Below the pieces are notes generated by a model. The model was not told the origin of the DNA and did not search any database. It saw nothing but the letters and a program-made list of their open reading frames with translations. This document shows positions 1 through 7,055 of a stretch of 41,210 nt of DNA, piece by piece (the first letter of the stretch is position 1; each line of letters begins with the position of its first letter). Position numbers and translations under genes: made by a program. The DNA is from an uncultured Collinsella sp. (GTDB lineage Bacteria > Actinomycetota > Coriobacteriia > Coriobacteriales > Coriobacteriaceae): assembly GCA_900541715.1 (NCBI GenBank), contig UQLI01000019.1, positions 1 through 41,210 on the forward strand. The letters run 5' to 3'.

Positions 1-77
1 GGCGGTGTAGCTCAGTTGGTTAGAGCACACGGTTCATACCCGTGGCGTCACTGGTTCGAATCCAGTCACCGCTACCA
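1..77 (+). tRNA. tRNA-Met (anticodon CAT)
   Basis: The sequence folds as a full cloverleaf. A 7-bp acceptor stem pairs 1-7 with 67-73 (one G-U at the end), the anticodon stem CACGG/CCGTG encloses a loop with CAT, and the T-arm has loop TTCGAAT. CCA is encoded at 75-77. The anticodon stem lacks the three G-C pairs of initiator tRNA, so this is probably the elongator tRNA-Met. It lies 97 nt upstream of tuf and may be co-transcribed with it. Confidence 0.93.
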
Positions 78-88
78 TAGGTAACACG

Positions 89-119
89 GTGGCTTCTCAA
101 TAGTATGTTGAGAGGCCAC
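89..119 (+). other. Hairpin between tRNA-Met and tuf
   Basis: A 12-bp stem pairs 89-100 with 108-119, with one G-U pair and a 7-nt loop. No T-tract follows, so it is not a classical terminator. It could be a processing signal that separates the tRNA 3' end from the tuf mRNA. That role is inference. Confidence 0.5.
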
Positions 120-173
120 TATGGTATAAAGGCAAAGTCCCGTCCGGGGACGACCTGTTTAGAGGAGGGCTTT

Positions 174-1364
174 ATGGCCAAAGAGAAGTTTGAGCGCACT
201 AAGCCGCATGTTAACATCGGCACCATTGGTCACGTCGACCACGGCAAGACCACGCTGACCGCTGCCATCACCAAGGTTCTCTCCGAGACCGAGGGCTGCA
301 AGGCTGACTTCACTGCGTTCGAGAACATCGACAAGGCTCCGGAGGAGCGCGAGCGCGGCATCACGATCTCCGTCTCCCACGTTGAGTACGAGACCGCTGC
401 CCGTCACTACGCTCACGTTGACTGCCCGGGCCACGCTGACTACGTCAAGAACATGATCTCCGGTGCTGCTCAGATGGACGGCGCTATCCTGGTCATCGCC
501 GCTACCGACGGCCCCATGGCTCAGACCCGCGAGCACATCCTGCTCGCCCGTCAGGTCGGCGTTCCCTACATCGTCGTTTTCCTGAACAAGTGCGACATGG
601 TTGACGATGACGAGCTCATCGACCTCGTCGAGATGGAGACCCGTGAGCTCCTCTCCGAGTACGATTTCCCCGGCGACGACATCCCCGTCATCCGTGGTTC
701 CGCTCTGGGCGCTCTCGAGGGCGACGCCAAGTGGATGGACGCCATCCGCGAGCTCATGAAGGCCGTCGACGAGTACATCCCGACGCCTGCTCGTAACAAC
801 GACCTCCCGTTCCTGATGGCCGTTGAGGACGTTATGACCATCTCCGGCCGTGGTACCGTTGCTACCGGCCGTGTCGAGCGCGGTGAGCTCAAGCTCAACG
901 AGCCCGTCGAGATTGTCGGCATCAAGGATACCCAGAACACCGTCGTTACCGGTATCGAGATGTTCCGTAAGTCCATGGACTTCTGTGAGGCTGGCGACAA
1001 CGTCGGTCTGCTGCTCCGTGGCATCAAGCGCGAGGACATCGAGCGCGGCCAGGTTCTCTGCAAGCCCGGTTCGGTTACCCCGCACACCAAGTTCACCGGC
1101 GAGATCTACGTTCTGACCAAGGAGGAGGGCGGCCGTCACACCCCGTTCTTCGATGGTTATCGTCCTCAGTTCTACTTCCGTACCACCGACGTTACCGGTA
1201 CGGTCAAGCTCCCCGAGGGCACCGAGATGGCTATGCCTGGTGACCACATCACCATCGAGGGCGACCTCATCCACCCGATCGCCATGGAGGAGGGCCTGCG
1301 CTTCGCTATCCGCGAGGGTGGCCACACCGTCGGTTCGGGCATCGTCTCCACGATCATTGAGTAA
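174..1364 (+). CDS. tuf: Elongation factor Tu
   Basis: EF-Tu is the GTPase that delivers aminoacyl-tRNA to the ribosomal A site. The 396-aa product has the usual family length. It begins MAKEKFERTKPH and carries the P-loop GHVDHGKTT, the G3 motif DCPGH and the G4 motif NKCD, followed by the two beta-barrel domains. An upstream in-frame ATG at 105 would add 23 residues foreign to the family. The ATG at 174 has a good Shine-Dalgarno AGAGGAGG at 161-168 and is preferred. The gene follows tRNA-Met and ends in a strong terminator at 1392-1426. It is unusual that tuf is not directly behind fusA: the str operon fusA lies about 38 kb downstream in this window. Confidence 0.98.
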   Translation: MAKEKFERTKPHVNIGTIGHVDHGKTTLTAAITKVLSETEGCKADFTAFENIDKAPEERERGITISVSHVEYETAARHYAHVDCPGHADYVKNMISGAAQMDGAILVIAATDGPMAQTREHILLARQVGVPYIVVFLNKCDMVDDDELIDLVEMETRELLSEYDFPGDDIPVIRGSALGALEGDAKWMDAIRELMKAVDEYIPTPARNNDLPFLMAVEDVMTISGRGTVATGRVERGELKLNEPVEIVGIKDTQNTVVTGIEMFRKSMDFCEAGDNVGLLLRGIKREDIERGQVLCKPGSVTPHTKFTGEIYVLTKEEGGRHTPFFDGYRPQFYFRTTDVTGTVKLPEGTEMAMPGDHITIEGDLIHPIAMEEGLRFAIREGGHTVGSGIVSTIIE

Positions 1365-1391
1365 ATTAGCTCTTTGATATAGCTGACTTAG

Positions 1392-1426
1392 AGAACCCGG
1401 CACTTATATGGGTGCCGGGTTCTTTT
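1392..1426 (+). terminator. Rho-independent terminator after tuf
   Basis: A 12-bp perfect stem pairs 1392-1403 with 1412-1423, with an 8-nt loop and a run of four T. It lies 27 nt after the tuf stop. Confidence 0.93.
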
Positions 1427-1569
1427 CTGCAATGGATATTGAGCCGTTGCTGGTGTCGAGAGGATCGATTAATGGTCCTGGGTGCACCGTCGATTAGATC
1501 TCGTTGGCTCCATTGATGTGTTCTAAATATGAATGGGTTCACCGAGAACCAATTGATTCTAGGTTTTCG

Positions 1570-1599
1570 TTGACAGCACTTACGTAGAGCTGATAAAGT
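1570..1599 (+). promoter_or_regulatory. Sigma70-type promoter for rpmG and downstream genes
   Basis: A consensus -35 TTGACA at 1570-1575 is followed after 18 bp by TAAAGT at 1594-1599. It is the only good promoter between the tuf terminator and rpmG and probably drives rpmG, tRNA-Trp, secE and nusG. The rest of the tuf-rpmG gap (1427-1569) shows no gene. Confidence 0.8.
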
Positions 1600-1644
1600 A
1601 TCAACTCGTGCCCGTACGGGGCGGAAATGAAAGGTTCAGGATAC

Positions 1645-1794
1645 ATGCGTACTCTAGTTACTCTTGCGTGCACTGAGTGCAAGCGCCGCAACTATACGAC
1701 CACCAAGAACAAGTCGACCATGCCTGATCGTATGGAGGTCAAGAAGTATTGCCCCTGGTGCCGTCACCACACGCTGCACAAAGAGACTCGCTAG
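1645..1794 (+). CDS. rpmG: Ribosomal protein L33
   Basis: This 49-aa large-subunit protein is short but unmistakable. It begins MRTLVTLACTECKRRNYTT and has a C-x2-C pair in the first half and a CPWC pair near the end, the zinc-ribbon form of L33. The ATG at 1645 follows a weak GAAAGG Shine-Dalgarno at 1629-1634. The gene order rpmG, tRNA-Trp, secE, nusG, rplK, rplA is the common bacterial arrangement, which supports the call. The C+ (four-cysteine) form suggests zinc binding. Confidence 0.96.
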   Translation: MRTLVTLACTECKRRNYTTTKNKSTMPDRMEVKKYCPWCRHHTLHKETR

Positions 1795-1807
1795 TCTCTA
1801 GTCACAT

Positions 1808-1883
1808 ACGCCAGTAGTTCAATTGGTAGAGCATCGGTCTCCAAAACCGAGTGTTGAGGGTTCGAGTCCTTCCTGGCGTGCCA
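1808..1883 (+). tRNA. tRNA-Trp (anticodon CCA)
   Basis: The acceptor stem ACGCCAG (1808-1814) pairs with CTGGCGT (1873-1879). The discriminator base is G, CCA is encoded at 1881-1883, and the anticodon loop CTCCAAA gives CCA. A tRNA-Trp between rpmG and secE is a widespread arrangement. Confidence 0.97.
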
Positions 1884-1892
1884 GTCATTATT

Positions 1893-1923
1893 CCGTAAGC
1901 TCTCAATTGGGGGCTTACGGTTT
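1893..1923 (+). terminator. Weak terminator or attenuator between tRNA-Trp and secE
   Basis: A 10-bp stem (1893-1902 with 1911-1920, one G-U) is followed by only TTTACT. The short T-tract suggests partial termination or tRNA 3' processing rather than a full stop, since no clear new promoter is visible before secE. Confidence 0.5.
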
Positions 1924-1959
1924 ACTCATGTATAAGCGCATTGCGCGGAGGTAACCCAA

Positions 1960-2298
1960 ATGGCCAACAAGAAGAACAAGAAGAAGGCTCAGCAGCAGGC
2001 GCCTGCCAACAACGCTGCCGCCAACTCCAAGGTTGAGGCCAAGAAGGCCGTTGCCAAGAAGAACGAGAAGGCTGCGAAGTCCAAGAAGAACGAGAAGCCT
2101 GGTTTCTTCGCCCGCACCAAGAAGTATTTCGCTTCGGTCAAGTCCGAGATGAAGCGTGTCACGTGGCCCGATAAGAAGGAGCTCGTGAACTACTCAGTCG
2201 TCGTTTGCGCTTCTCTGATCGTCGTCGGCGTCGTCATCGCTCTGCTCGATGCTGGCTTTGGCGAGGCTCTTGCTCTGTTCTCTGGATTGAGGGGCTAA
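1960..2298 (+). CDS. secE: Preprotein translocase subunit SecE
   Basis: SecE is the small clamp subunit of the SecYEG protein channel in the inner membrane. The 112-aa product has a long Lys/Ala-rich cytoplasmic N-terminus (residues 1-55), then the family core KSEMKRVTWP at 61-70. One membrane segment follows at about 78-97. A single segment is normal for non-enteric bacteria. The ATG follows GCGGAGGTAA, a strong Shine-Dalgarno. It sits 3 nt upstream of nusG, so the two are co-translated from one mRNA. The lysine-rich leader is longer than in many homologues and low in complexity. Confidence 0.95.
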   Translation: MANKKNKKKAQQQAPANNAAANSKVEAKKAVAKKNEKAAKSKKNEKPGFFARTKKYFASVKSEMKRVTWPDKKELVNYSVVVCASLIVVGVVIALLDAGFGEALALFSGLRG

Positions 2299-2301
2299 AC
2301 C

Positions 2302-2838
2302 ATGTCTAAGCGTTGGTACGTCGTTCACACTTACTCTGGATACGAGAACCGCGTTAAGTCCGATCTCGAGCATCGCATCGAGACTATGGGCATGCAGGAC
2401 CGTATCTTTGATATCGAGATTCCTATGGAGCGCGTCACCGAGATTAAAGAGGGTGGCAAGCGCGAGACCAAGGATTCCAAGATCTTCCCGGGTTATGTTC
2501 TGGTCCGCATGGAGATGGATGACGATGCGTGGACGTGTGTTCGCAACACGCCCGGCGTCACCGGTTTCCTAGGCGGCAACGGCAAGCCCGCTCCGCTTTC
2601 CCGCGACGAGTACAACAAGATGACTCGTCGTCCCGGTAAGGGCGATTCGCCCAAGCGCACTTCGGTTGATATTGAGGTCGGCACGTCCGTCCGCGTCACC
2701 GATGGTCCGCTTACCGATTTTGATGGCAAGGTCTCCGAGGTTAACACCGAGGCTGGCAAGCTTAAGGTCACGCTGATGATCTTTGGCCGCGAGACGCCGG
2801 TCGAGCTCGACTTTAACCAGGTCGCTGTCATCGCTTAA
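2302..2838 (+). CDS. nusG: Transcription termination/antitermination factor NusG
   Basis: NusG binds the RNA polymerase clamp and influences pausing, Rho termination and coupling to ribosomes. The 178-aa protein has an N-terminal NGN domain (WYVVHTYSGYENRVK near the start, FPGYVLVRM around residue 63) and a C-terminal KOW domain (about 125-178, with DGPLTDFDGKV). There is no large inserted domain as in some actinobacterial or thermophile homologues. It follows secE after a 3-nt gap and precedes rplK, the standard order. Confidence 0.97.
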   Translation: MSKRWYVVHTYSGYENRVKSDLEHRIETMGMQDRIFDIEIPMERVTEIKEGGKRETKDSKIFPGYVLVRMEMDDDAWTCVRNTPGVTGFLGGNGKPAPLSRDEYNKMTRRPGKGDSPKRTSVDIEVGTSVRVTDGPLTDFDGKVSEVNTEAGKLKVTLMIFGRETPVELDFNQVAVIA

Positions 2839-2958
2839 GTTTTCGTCCGTTCGCGCGAGCGTGCTTCTTCTGTGACTGCTCATCTCAGGAGTGCTTCTAA
2901 CACGTGCGTGCTTACGATATAGCAAGTACTTCACACTCGTGATTCGAAAGGAATGACC

Positions 2959-3387
2959 ATGGCTGAGAAGAAGGTTGCCAACGTCATTAAGCTCCAGATT
3001 CCTGCTGGTGCCGCTAACCCCGCTCCTCCCGTCGGCCCCGCCCTGGGCGCTGCTGGCGTGAACATCATGCAGTTCTGCCAGGCCTTTAACGCCGAGACGC
3101 AGGACAAGAAGGGCGACATCATCCCCGTTGAGATCTCTGTCTACGAGGATAAGTCCTTCTCCTTCATCACCAAGACCCCGCCGGCGGCTCACCTCATCAA
3201 GAAGGAGCTGAACCTCAAGTCTGGTTCCGCTAAGCCCCAGGCCGACAAGGTTGGTCAGCTCTCCCAGGAGCAGCTCACCAAGATTGCCGAGATCAAGATG
3301 CCGGACCTCAATGCCAACGACATTGACGCCGCCAAGAAGATCATCGCCGGTACCGCCCGTTCCATGGGCGTCACCATCGCTGAGTAA
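2959..3387 (+). CDS. rplK: Ribosomal protein L11
   Basis: L11 builds the GTPase-associated centre of the large subunit with L10/L12. The 142-aa product has the proline-rich N-terminal turn (AGAANPAPPVGPALG) and the C-terminal rRNA-binding domain ending MGVTIAE. A second in-frame ATG lies at 2953, but the Shine-Dalgarno AAAGGA (2947-2952) touches it directly and stands 6 nt from 2959. The latter also gives the family's MA-K-K-V start, so 2959 is chosen. The gap to nusG (2839-2958) holds no gene. Confidence 0.97.
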   Translation: MAEKKVANVIKLQIPAGAANPAPPVGPALGAAGVNIMQFCQAFNAETQDKKGDIIPVEISVYEDKSFSFITKTPPAAHLIKKELNLKSGSAKPQADKVGQLSQEQLTKIAEIKMPDLNANDIDAAKKIIAGTARSMGVTIAE

Positions 3388-3405
3388 CGATTTCTTTAGG
3401 TAATG

Positions 3406-3431
3406 ACGGGTGTTCCGACCGGAGCGCCCGT
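3406..3431 (+). other. Hairpin in the rplK-rplA spacer
   Basis: An 11-bp stem with two G-U pairs joins 3406-3416 to 3421-3431 around a 4-nt loop. The following TATATG is not a proper T-tract, so this is at best a weak terminator. A second small hairpin GTGTGC/GCACAC follows at 3437-3454. Confidence 0.45.
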
Positions 3432-3462
3432 TATATGTGTGCAATAGGGCACACGATACGAT

Positions 3463-3490
3463 GTGGGAGGGCATAAGCCCGTTTAACCAC
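3463..3490 (+). promoter_or_regulatory. rplA: Candidate L1-binding translational operator before rplA
   Basis: GTGG (3463-3466) pairs with CCAC (3487-3490) and GGGC (3469-3472) pairs with GCCC (3477-3480). The asymmetric internal loop has GA on one side and GTTTAA on the other. L1 is known to bind helix-asymmetric loop-helix sites in its own mRNA. Here the structure abuts the rplA Shine-Dalgarno AGGAGGT at 3491-3497, so bound protein would hide it. The assignment is inference from shape and position. Confidence 0.4.
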
Positions 3491-3504
3491 AGGAGGTAAT
3501 GCAC

Positions 3505-4212
3505 ATGGCTAAGCATGGTAAGAGCTATAACGCCGCTGCCGAGAAGATCGACCGCGCCACGCTCTACACCCCCCTTCAGGCTGCCAAGCTCATCAAGGAG
3601 CTCGACACCGCCAAGTTCGACGAGACCGTCGAGGCCCACTTCCGTCTGGGCATCGATACTCGTAAGGCTGACCAGAACATCCGTGGTTCCATCTCTCTGC
3701 CCCACGGCACCGGCAAGACCGTTCGTGTTGCCGTCTTCGCCGAGGGCGAGAAGGCTCGCGAGGCCGAGGCTGCCGGCGCCGACATCATCGGTTCCGACGA
3801 GCTCGTCGCCCAGATCCAGAAGGGCGAGATCAACTTCGACGCCGCTATCGCTACGCCGAACATGATGGCCAAGGTTGGCCGCATCGGTAAGATCCTTGGT
3901 CCCCGTGGCCTCATGCCGAACCCCAAGCTCGGCACCGTGACCATGGACGTCGCCAAGATGGTCTCCGAGCTCAAGGCCGGCCGCGTTGAGTATCGCGCCG
4001 ACCGTTACGGCATCTGCCACGTGCCCCTGGGCAAGAAGTCCTTCTCTGAGCAGCAGCTCGTCGAGAACTACGCTGCCCTGTACACCGAGATCCTGCGCGT
4101 CAAGCCCTCTTCTGCTAAGGGTAAGTACGTCAAGTCCATCTCCGTGTCTTCCACCATGGGCCCTGGCGTCAAGGTCGATCCCGCTGTCCAGCGTGACTTC
4201 CTGGCTGAGTAA
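3505..4212 (+). CDS. rplA: Ribosomal protein L1
   Basis: L1 forms the mobile stalk that moves deacylated tRNA out of the E site and is often the translational repressor of the rplKA operon. The 235-aa length is normal. Family motifs include HFRLGIDTRKADQNIRG, the lid region and ILGPRGLMPNPKLGT, followed by the C-terminal VDP-rich end. An ATG at 3499 is only 1 nt from the Shine-Dalgarno AGGAGGT (3491-3497); the ATG at 3505 is 7 nt away and gives the usual MAKHGKSY start. The usual neighbours rplJ-rplL do not follow; they are 22 kb downstream. Confidence 0.97.
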   Translation: MAKHGKSYNAAAEKIDRATLYTPLQAAKLIKELDTAKFDETVEAHFRLGIDTRKADQNIRGSISLPHGTGKTVRVAVFAEGEKAREAEAAGADIIGSDELVAQIQKGEINFDAAIATPNMMAKVGRIGKILGPRGLMPNPKLGTVTMDVAKMVSELKAGRVEYRADRYGICHVPLGKKSFSEQQLVENYAALYTEILRVKPSSAKGKYVKSISVSSTMGPGVKVDPAVQRDFLAE

Positions 4213-4250
4213 CTAACAGTTACTGCCTGAGCAAAGTAAGCATTGCTAAA

Positions 4251-4285
4251 GAAACCCGGTTCTGCCTCGTGCAGGACCGGGTTTC
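4251..4285 (+). terminator. Strong, probably bidirectional terminator after rplA
   Basis: A 15-bp stem (4251-4265 with 4271-4285, one G-U) encloses a 5-nt loop. TTGCT follows on the plus strand and, read on the minus strand, TTTAGC follows. It separates rplA from the converging minus-strand metallophosphoesterase and can serve both. Confidence 0.9.
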
Positions 4286-4313
4286 TTGCTATCGCGCCTC
4301 CAATTCCACTGTA

Positions 4314-4338
4314 GGGGACAGGCAGCTTTGTGGTGGTT
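4314..4338. repeat. Half copy of the CCACCACAAAGG hairpin repeat
   Basis: Read on the minus strand, this 25-bp segment matches the left half plus loop of the hairpin repeats at 7017-7055 and 10004-10044, with one mismatch. The second arm is missing. It supplies the stop codon (TAA, complement of 4337-4339) of the metallophosphoesterase. Confidence 0.7.
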
Positions 4339-5047
4339 ACCAGGGTGTTCTAGCGGTAGAGGACTCGATGGCCTCGTGGCGCTTGAGCTCGCGGCGCATG
4401 GTTTGCGAATTGAGCCAGGCCGCCTGCCAGCCACGGATGGGGTAGCGCGTCTGGTCGAGCTCAAACTGCGTATAGCCGCAGGCGTTGATGATCGTCGTTC
4501 CACACACATGCTGCCGCTCGCGCTGAAAATCGTAACCGTAGCTTTGGTGTACATGCCCATGCACCATGTAGTCGACCCCCCAGGACTCAAGCGCCGTGTT
4601 AAAGCACTCAAACCCTCGATGCGGCAGATCGTCCAAATCACCCATACCGGCGGCGGGCGCATGGGTAAGCAGAATGTCGCACCCGCCGACCATCCTAACC
4701 TTACGCGACAGCTTACGCATGCGCTTGGACATCTCGCGTTCGGTGTACATGTTGGCGCCGTCGCGATAACGCATGGACCCGCCGAGGCCCGCAATGCGAA
4801 TCCCTCGGTACGTGTACACGCTGTCTTCCACGCAGATACATCCGCCCGGTGCATGACGTGCGTAGCGGTCGTCGTGGTTGCCGCGAACGTAGATAAGCGG
4901 TTTGTTGATGACGGTGACCAAAAACTCAAGATAGTCCGGGTCCAGATCGCCGGCAGACAGAATCAGGTCGACACCCTCAAAGCGCTCCTTGCGAAAGCAC
5001 TCCCAAAGGCATCGTTCTTCGGTATCTGCTATGGCAAGGATCTTCAT
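4337..5047 (-). CDS. Metallophosphoesterase with altered first metal motif
   Basis: This 236-aa protein belongs to the calcineurin-like phosphoesterase fold. Visible motifs are GDLD (33-36), GNHDD (56-60), LLTHAP and HGHVH. The first motif, normally D-x-H, reads D8-T9-E10, so one metal ligand is replaced by Glu. This occurs in some YfcE/Icc-type relatives, but the substrate cannot be read from sequence. Its ATG overlaps the stop of the upstream ParB-like/BMP gene by 4 nt (ATGA), so the two are translationally coupled and probably work together. No signal peptide is present, so it acts in the cytoplasm. The last residues are encoded at the edge of a repeat element. Confidence 0.85.
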   Translation of the reverse strand: MKILAIADTEERCLWECFRKERFEGVDLILSAGDLDPDYLEFLVTVINKPLIYVRGNHDDRYARHAPGGCICVEDSVYTYRGIRIAGLGGSMRYRDGANMYTEREMSKRMRKLSRKVRMVGGCDILLTHAPAAGMGDLDDLPHRGFECFNTALESWGVDYMVHGHVHQSYGYDFQRERQHVCGTTIINACGYTQFELDQTRYPIRGWQAAWLNSQTMRRELKRHEAIESSTARTPW

Positions 5048-6960
5048 AGGGCGGTAACTCCCGGCTCATCGTCGAGCTGCGGAATGGTGCCTACCACGTT
5101 GTCCGCCAGCCAATTCATCTCGACAATCTGCGCGCTCGGCAGTGGGGGAAAGCCCTCGATCTGCACCACGCCGTCTTGGCTATGAAGCTCGCCGCCAAAT
5201 GGATTGATGGAGCCCTCGACGATGCCATTGCGGAGCAGCTGCACCAGTTTGCGCGTTTGATAGGGCAGGCCCGGAGCGTAGCGAATGTCGATGACGCCCG
5301 AGCTCATGCCATACCAGTAGTTGACGGCGCGAACCTGGCTGTCGTCACTGGTCTCATCCCAGGTGCCATGCAGCAGGCTTCGCACGATAAGCTCGTAGTA
5401 TCGGCCCCAGTTCCAGACCGGCATGGCGATGCCGACGACCTTGCCATCGACCAGGCGGTGGAGTCCGTAGGCCGTAGGGTCTACGAGCGACTTTGACATG
5501 TCAGCGCCGGTCATGACGCTCACGCCTTCGCGGCACATGGCCTCGGCAAGGCCTCCGGCGGGCACATCGCCCCAGGTCAGGATAATTTGCGCGCGGGGGT
5601 CGAGCAGCGAGGCGCCAATCGCAAAGGCGTTGATCTCGCTAAGCGCGCCCGAGGCGAAGACCGACGCGTGGTAGCCGATACGGTGGTTGTCCGCCATACT
5701 GGCGGCAAGGGCGCCCAGGAGGAACTTGGCCTCGTACATCTTGCCAAAGTACGAACGGACGCTTTGGTGGGGAAGGCCGATAGAGCAGTTAAGGAACCGC
5801 ACCTGGGGATACTCAACGGCAGCTCTGAGCGTGTATTCCATCAGGCGGTGCGAGGTCGAGAAGATGACGTTAGCTCCATGTTTGACAGCCGTTTCCACGG
5901 CGGCGTAGAACACGTCCGGATTGTGACAGTCCTCGAACGCCTCGGTGCGCACGATACCGCCAAAGTGCTCATCGAGATACTGATGCCCTTGGTCGTGCAG
6001 GCTGTCCCAGCTCGACGTCGCACAGGGGAACTCATGGATAAAGGCGATGCGCAGGGGGTTGGCCGCCGAGTAGACGGTCTTGCCCATAAAGAAGTTGAGC
6101 ACGCCGGAGGTGGACTTGGCGAGCGCCTCTTCCTCATCGACACTCGGTGCCTCGACAAGATCGACCTTGTCCTCGTCATTTTTGCCGGCAATGACCAATT
6201 CGCGCCAAATCTTGCACAGGCGGTTTACGACGATATCCGTCGGTGTATCCAACAGGCGGTCCTGGTTGTACACATTGAGGTAGACGAGCATGGCGTCGGC
6301 GGGCGTAATGTCCAGGTGGTCGCCGCCCGCGCGAAGGTAGGCGCGTTTAAAGAGTAGGAAGGTGTGGCGCAGGTAGTCGACCTTTTTCTGTGGCCACTTT
6401 TCGACAAGGTCCTGGCCGAGCATCTTGGCGAGCGTCTCGTAGCTTCCCTCGCGCGAGAACTCGATCTCGTATAGGGGGCAGACGCGCCAAAACGCGCAGA
6501 ACTCGCCGTATAGGCGACTTTCGACGGAATCCCATGTGCCGGGGTAGAGACGGGTGACCTTGGCTGAAACCGTCGGGGCGTCCAGGAATTTGAGGACGCT
6601 GACGCGCTTGTTGCCCTCCTGGACGTAGAACCGATGCATGAACTCGGTGACGATGATGGGGTCGCGATAGCCCTCGGTCACCTGGATGTCGTAGAGGTTG
6701 GACCACTTGCGGGCGAACTCGGTGTTAAACGGCAACAAGGGCATAAAGTTGCATGAAAAAGCGGACTGACGGCCCTTGGTGACCGTGCCGACGACCATTT
6801 CGAGCGGAATATCCCGCAGGCCGACATTCTCTCGCTGACCTAAGGGGAGCTGAGCAACCAAACTGTCGAGGTCCGTGAGGTACGGGTGCTCGCTTTGGCT
6901 GATGGCGCGACGGCGTCCCTGCTCGCCGCGCTTGCGTGCTTGACGATAGGCCTCTTCCAT
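5044..6960 (-). CDS. ParB-like nuclease domain fused to BMP-family binding domain
   Basis: The 638-aa protein has two parts. Residues 45-130 look like a ParB/sulfiredoxin-type fold, with TEGYRDPIIVTEF and the hallmark YVQEGNKRVSVLKF. Residues from about 305 on resemble the BMP/Med (PnrA-like) family of ABC substrate-binding proteins, which bind nucleosides or related ligands (RIAFIHEF, FEDCHNPDVFYAAVE, GANVIFSTSHRLMEYT, then the second lobe with RIGYHASVFASG). There is no signal peptide or lipobox, so the binding domain is cytosolic rather than surface-exposed. An attractive but unproven reading is a ligand-sensing protein with a ParB-like effector. The start ATG follows GGGAG at an 8-nt spacing. 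It is coupled to the downstream metallophosphoesterase. The function is not known to me. Confidence 0.8.
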   Translation of the reverse strand: MEEAYRQARKRGEQGRRRAISQSEHPYLTDLDSLVAQLPLGQRENVGLRDIPLEMVVGTVTKGRQSAFSCNFMPLLPFNTEFARKWSNLYDIQVTEGYRDPIIVTEFMHRFYVQEGNKRVSVLKFLDAPTVSAKVTRLYPGTWDSVESRLYGEFCAFWRVCPLYEIEFSREGSYETLAKMLGQDLVEKWPQKKVDYLRHTFLLFKRAYLRAGGDHLDITPADAMLVYLNVYNQDRLLDTPTDIVVNRLCKIWRELVIAGKNDEDKVDLVEAPSVDEEEALAKSTSGVLNFFMGKTVYSAANPLRIAFIHEFPCATSSWDSLHDQGHQYLDEHFGGIVRTEAFEDCHNPDVFYAAVETAVKHGANVIFSTSHRLMEYTLRAAVEYPQVRFLNCSIGLPHQSVRSYFGKMYEAKFLLGALAASMADNHRIGYHASVFASGALSEINAFAIGASLLDPRAQIILTWGDVPAGGLAEAMCREGVSVMTGADMSKSLVDPTAYGLHRLVDGKVVGIAMPVWNWGRYYELIVRSLLHGTWDETSDDSQVRAVNYWYGMSSGVIDIRYAPGLPYQTRKLVQLLRNGIVEGSINPFGGELHSQDGVVQIEGFPPLPSAQIVEMNWLADNVVGTIPQLDDEPGVTAL

Positions 6961-7016
6961 GGTGTCTACTCCCTTAGTCGTTTAAACAACGATATGAACC
7001 ATGGTACCACGATGTG

Positions 7017-7055
7017 AAACCACCACAAAGGTGCCTGTCCCCTTTGTGGTGGTTT
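7017..7055. repeat. 39-bp hairpin repeat, full copy 1
   Basis: A perfect 15-bp inverted repeat (7017-7031 with 7041-7055) encloses the 9-nt loop TGCCTGTCC. The 39 bp are identical to the copy at 10004-10044. It starts at the stop codon of the MscS gene, so it folds at the 3' end of that mRNA. A real T-tract is absent on the minus strand, so it behaves more like a REP-type element than a canonical terminator. Confidence 0.85.

Noticed and set aside
4286..5185. Plus-strand frame of 299 codons over the metallophosphoesterase
   Set aside because: It is antisense to a gene with clear family motifs and has no family features of its own.
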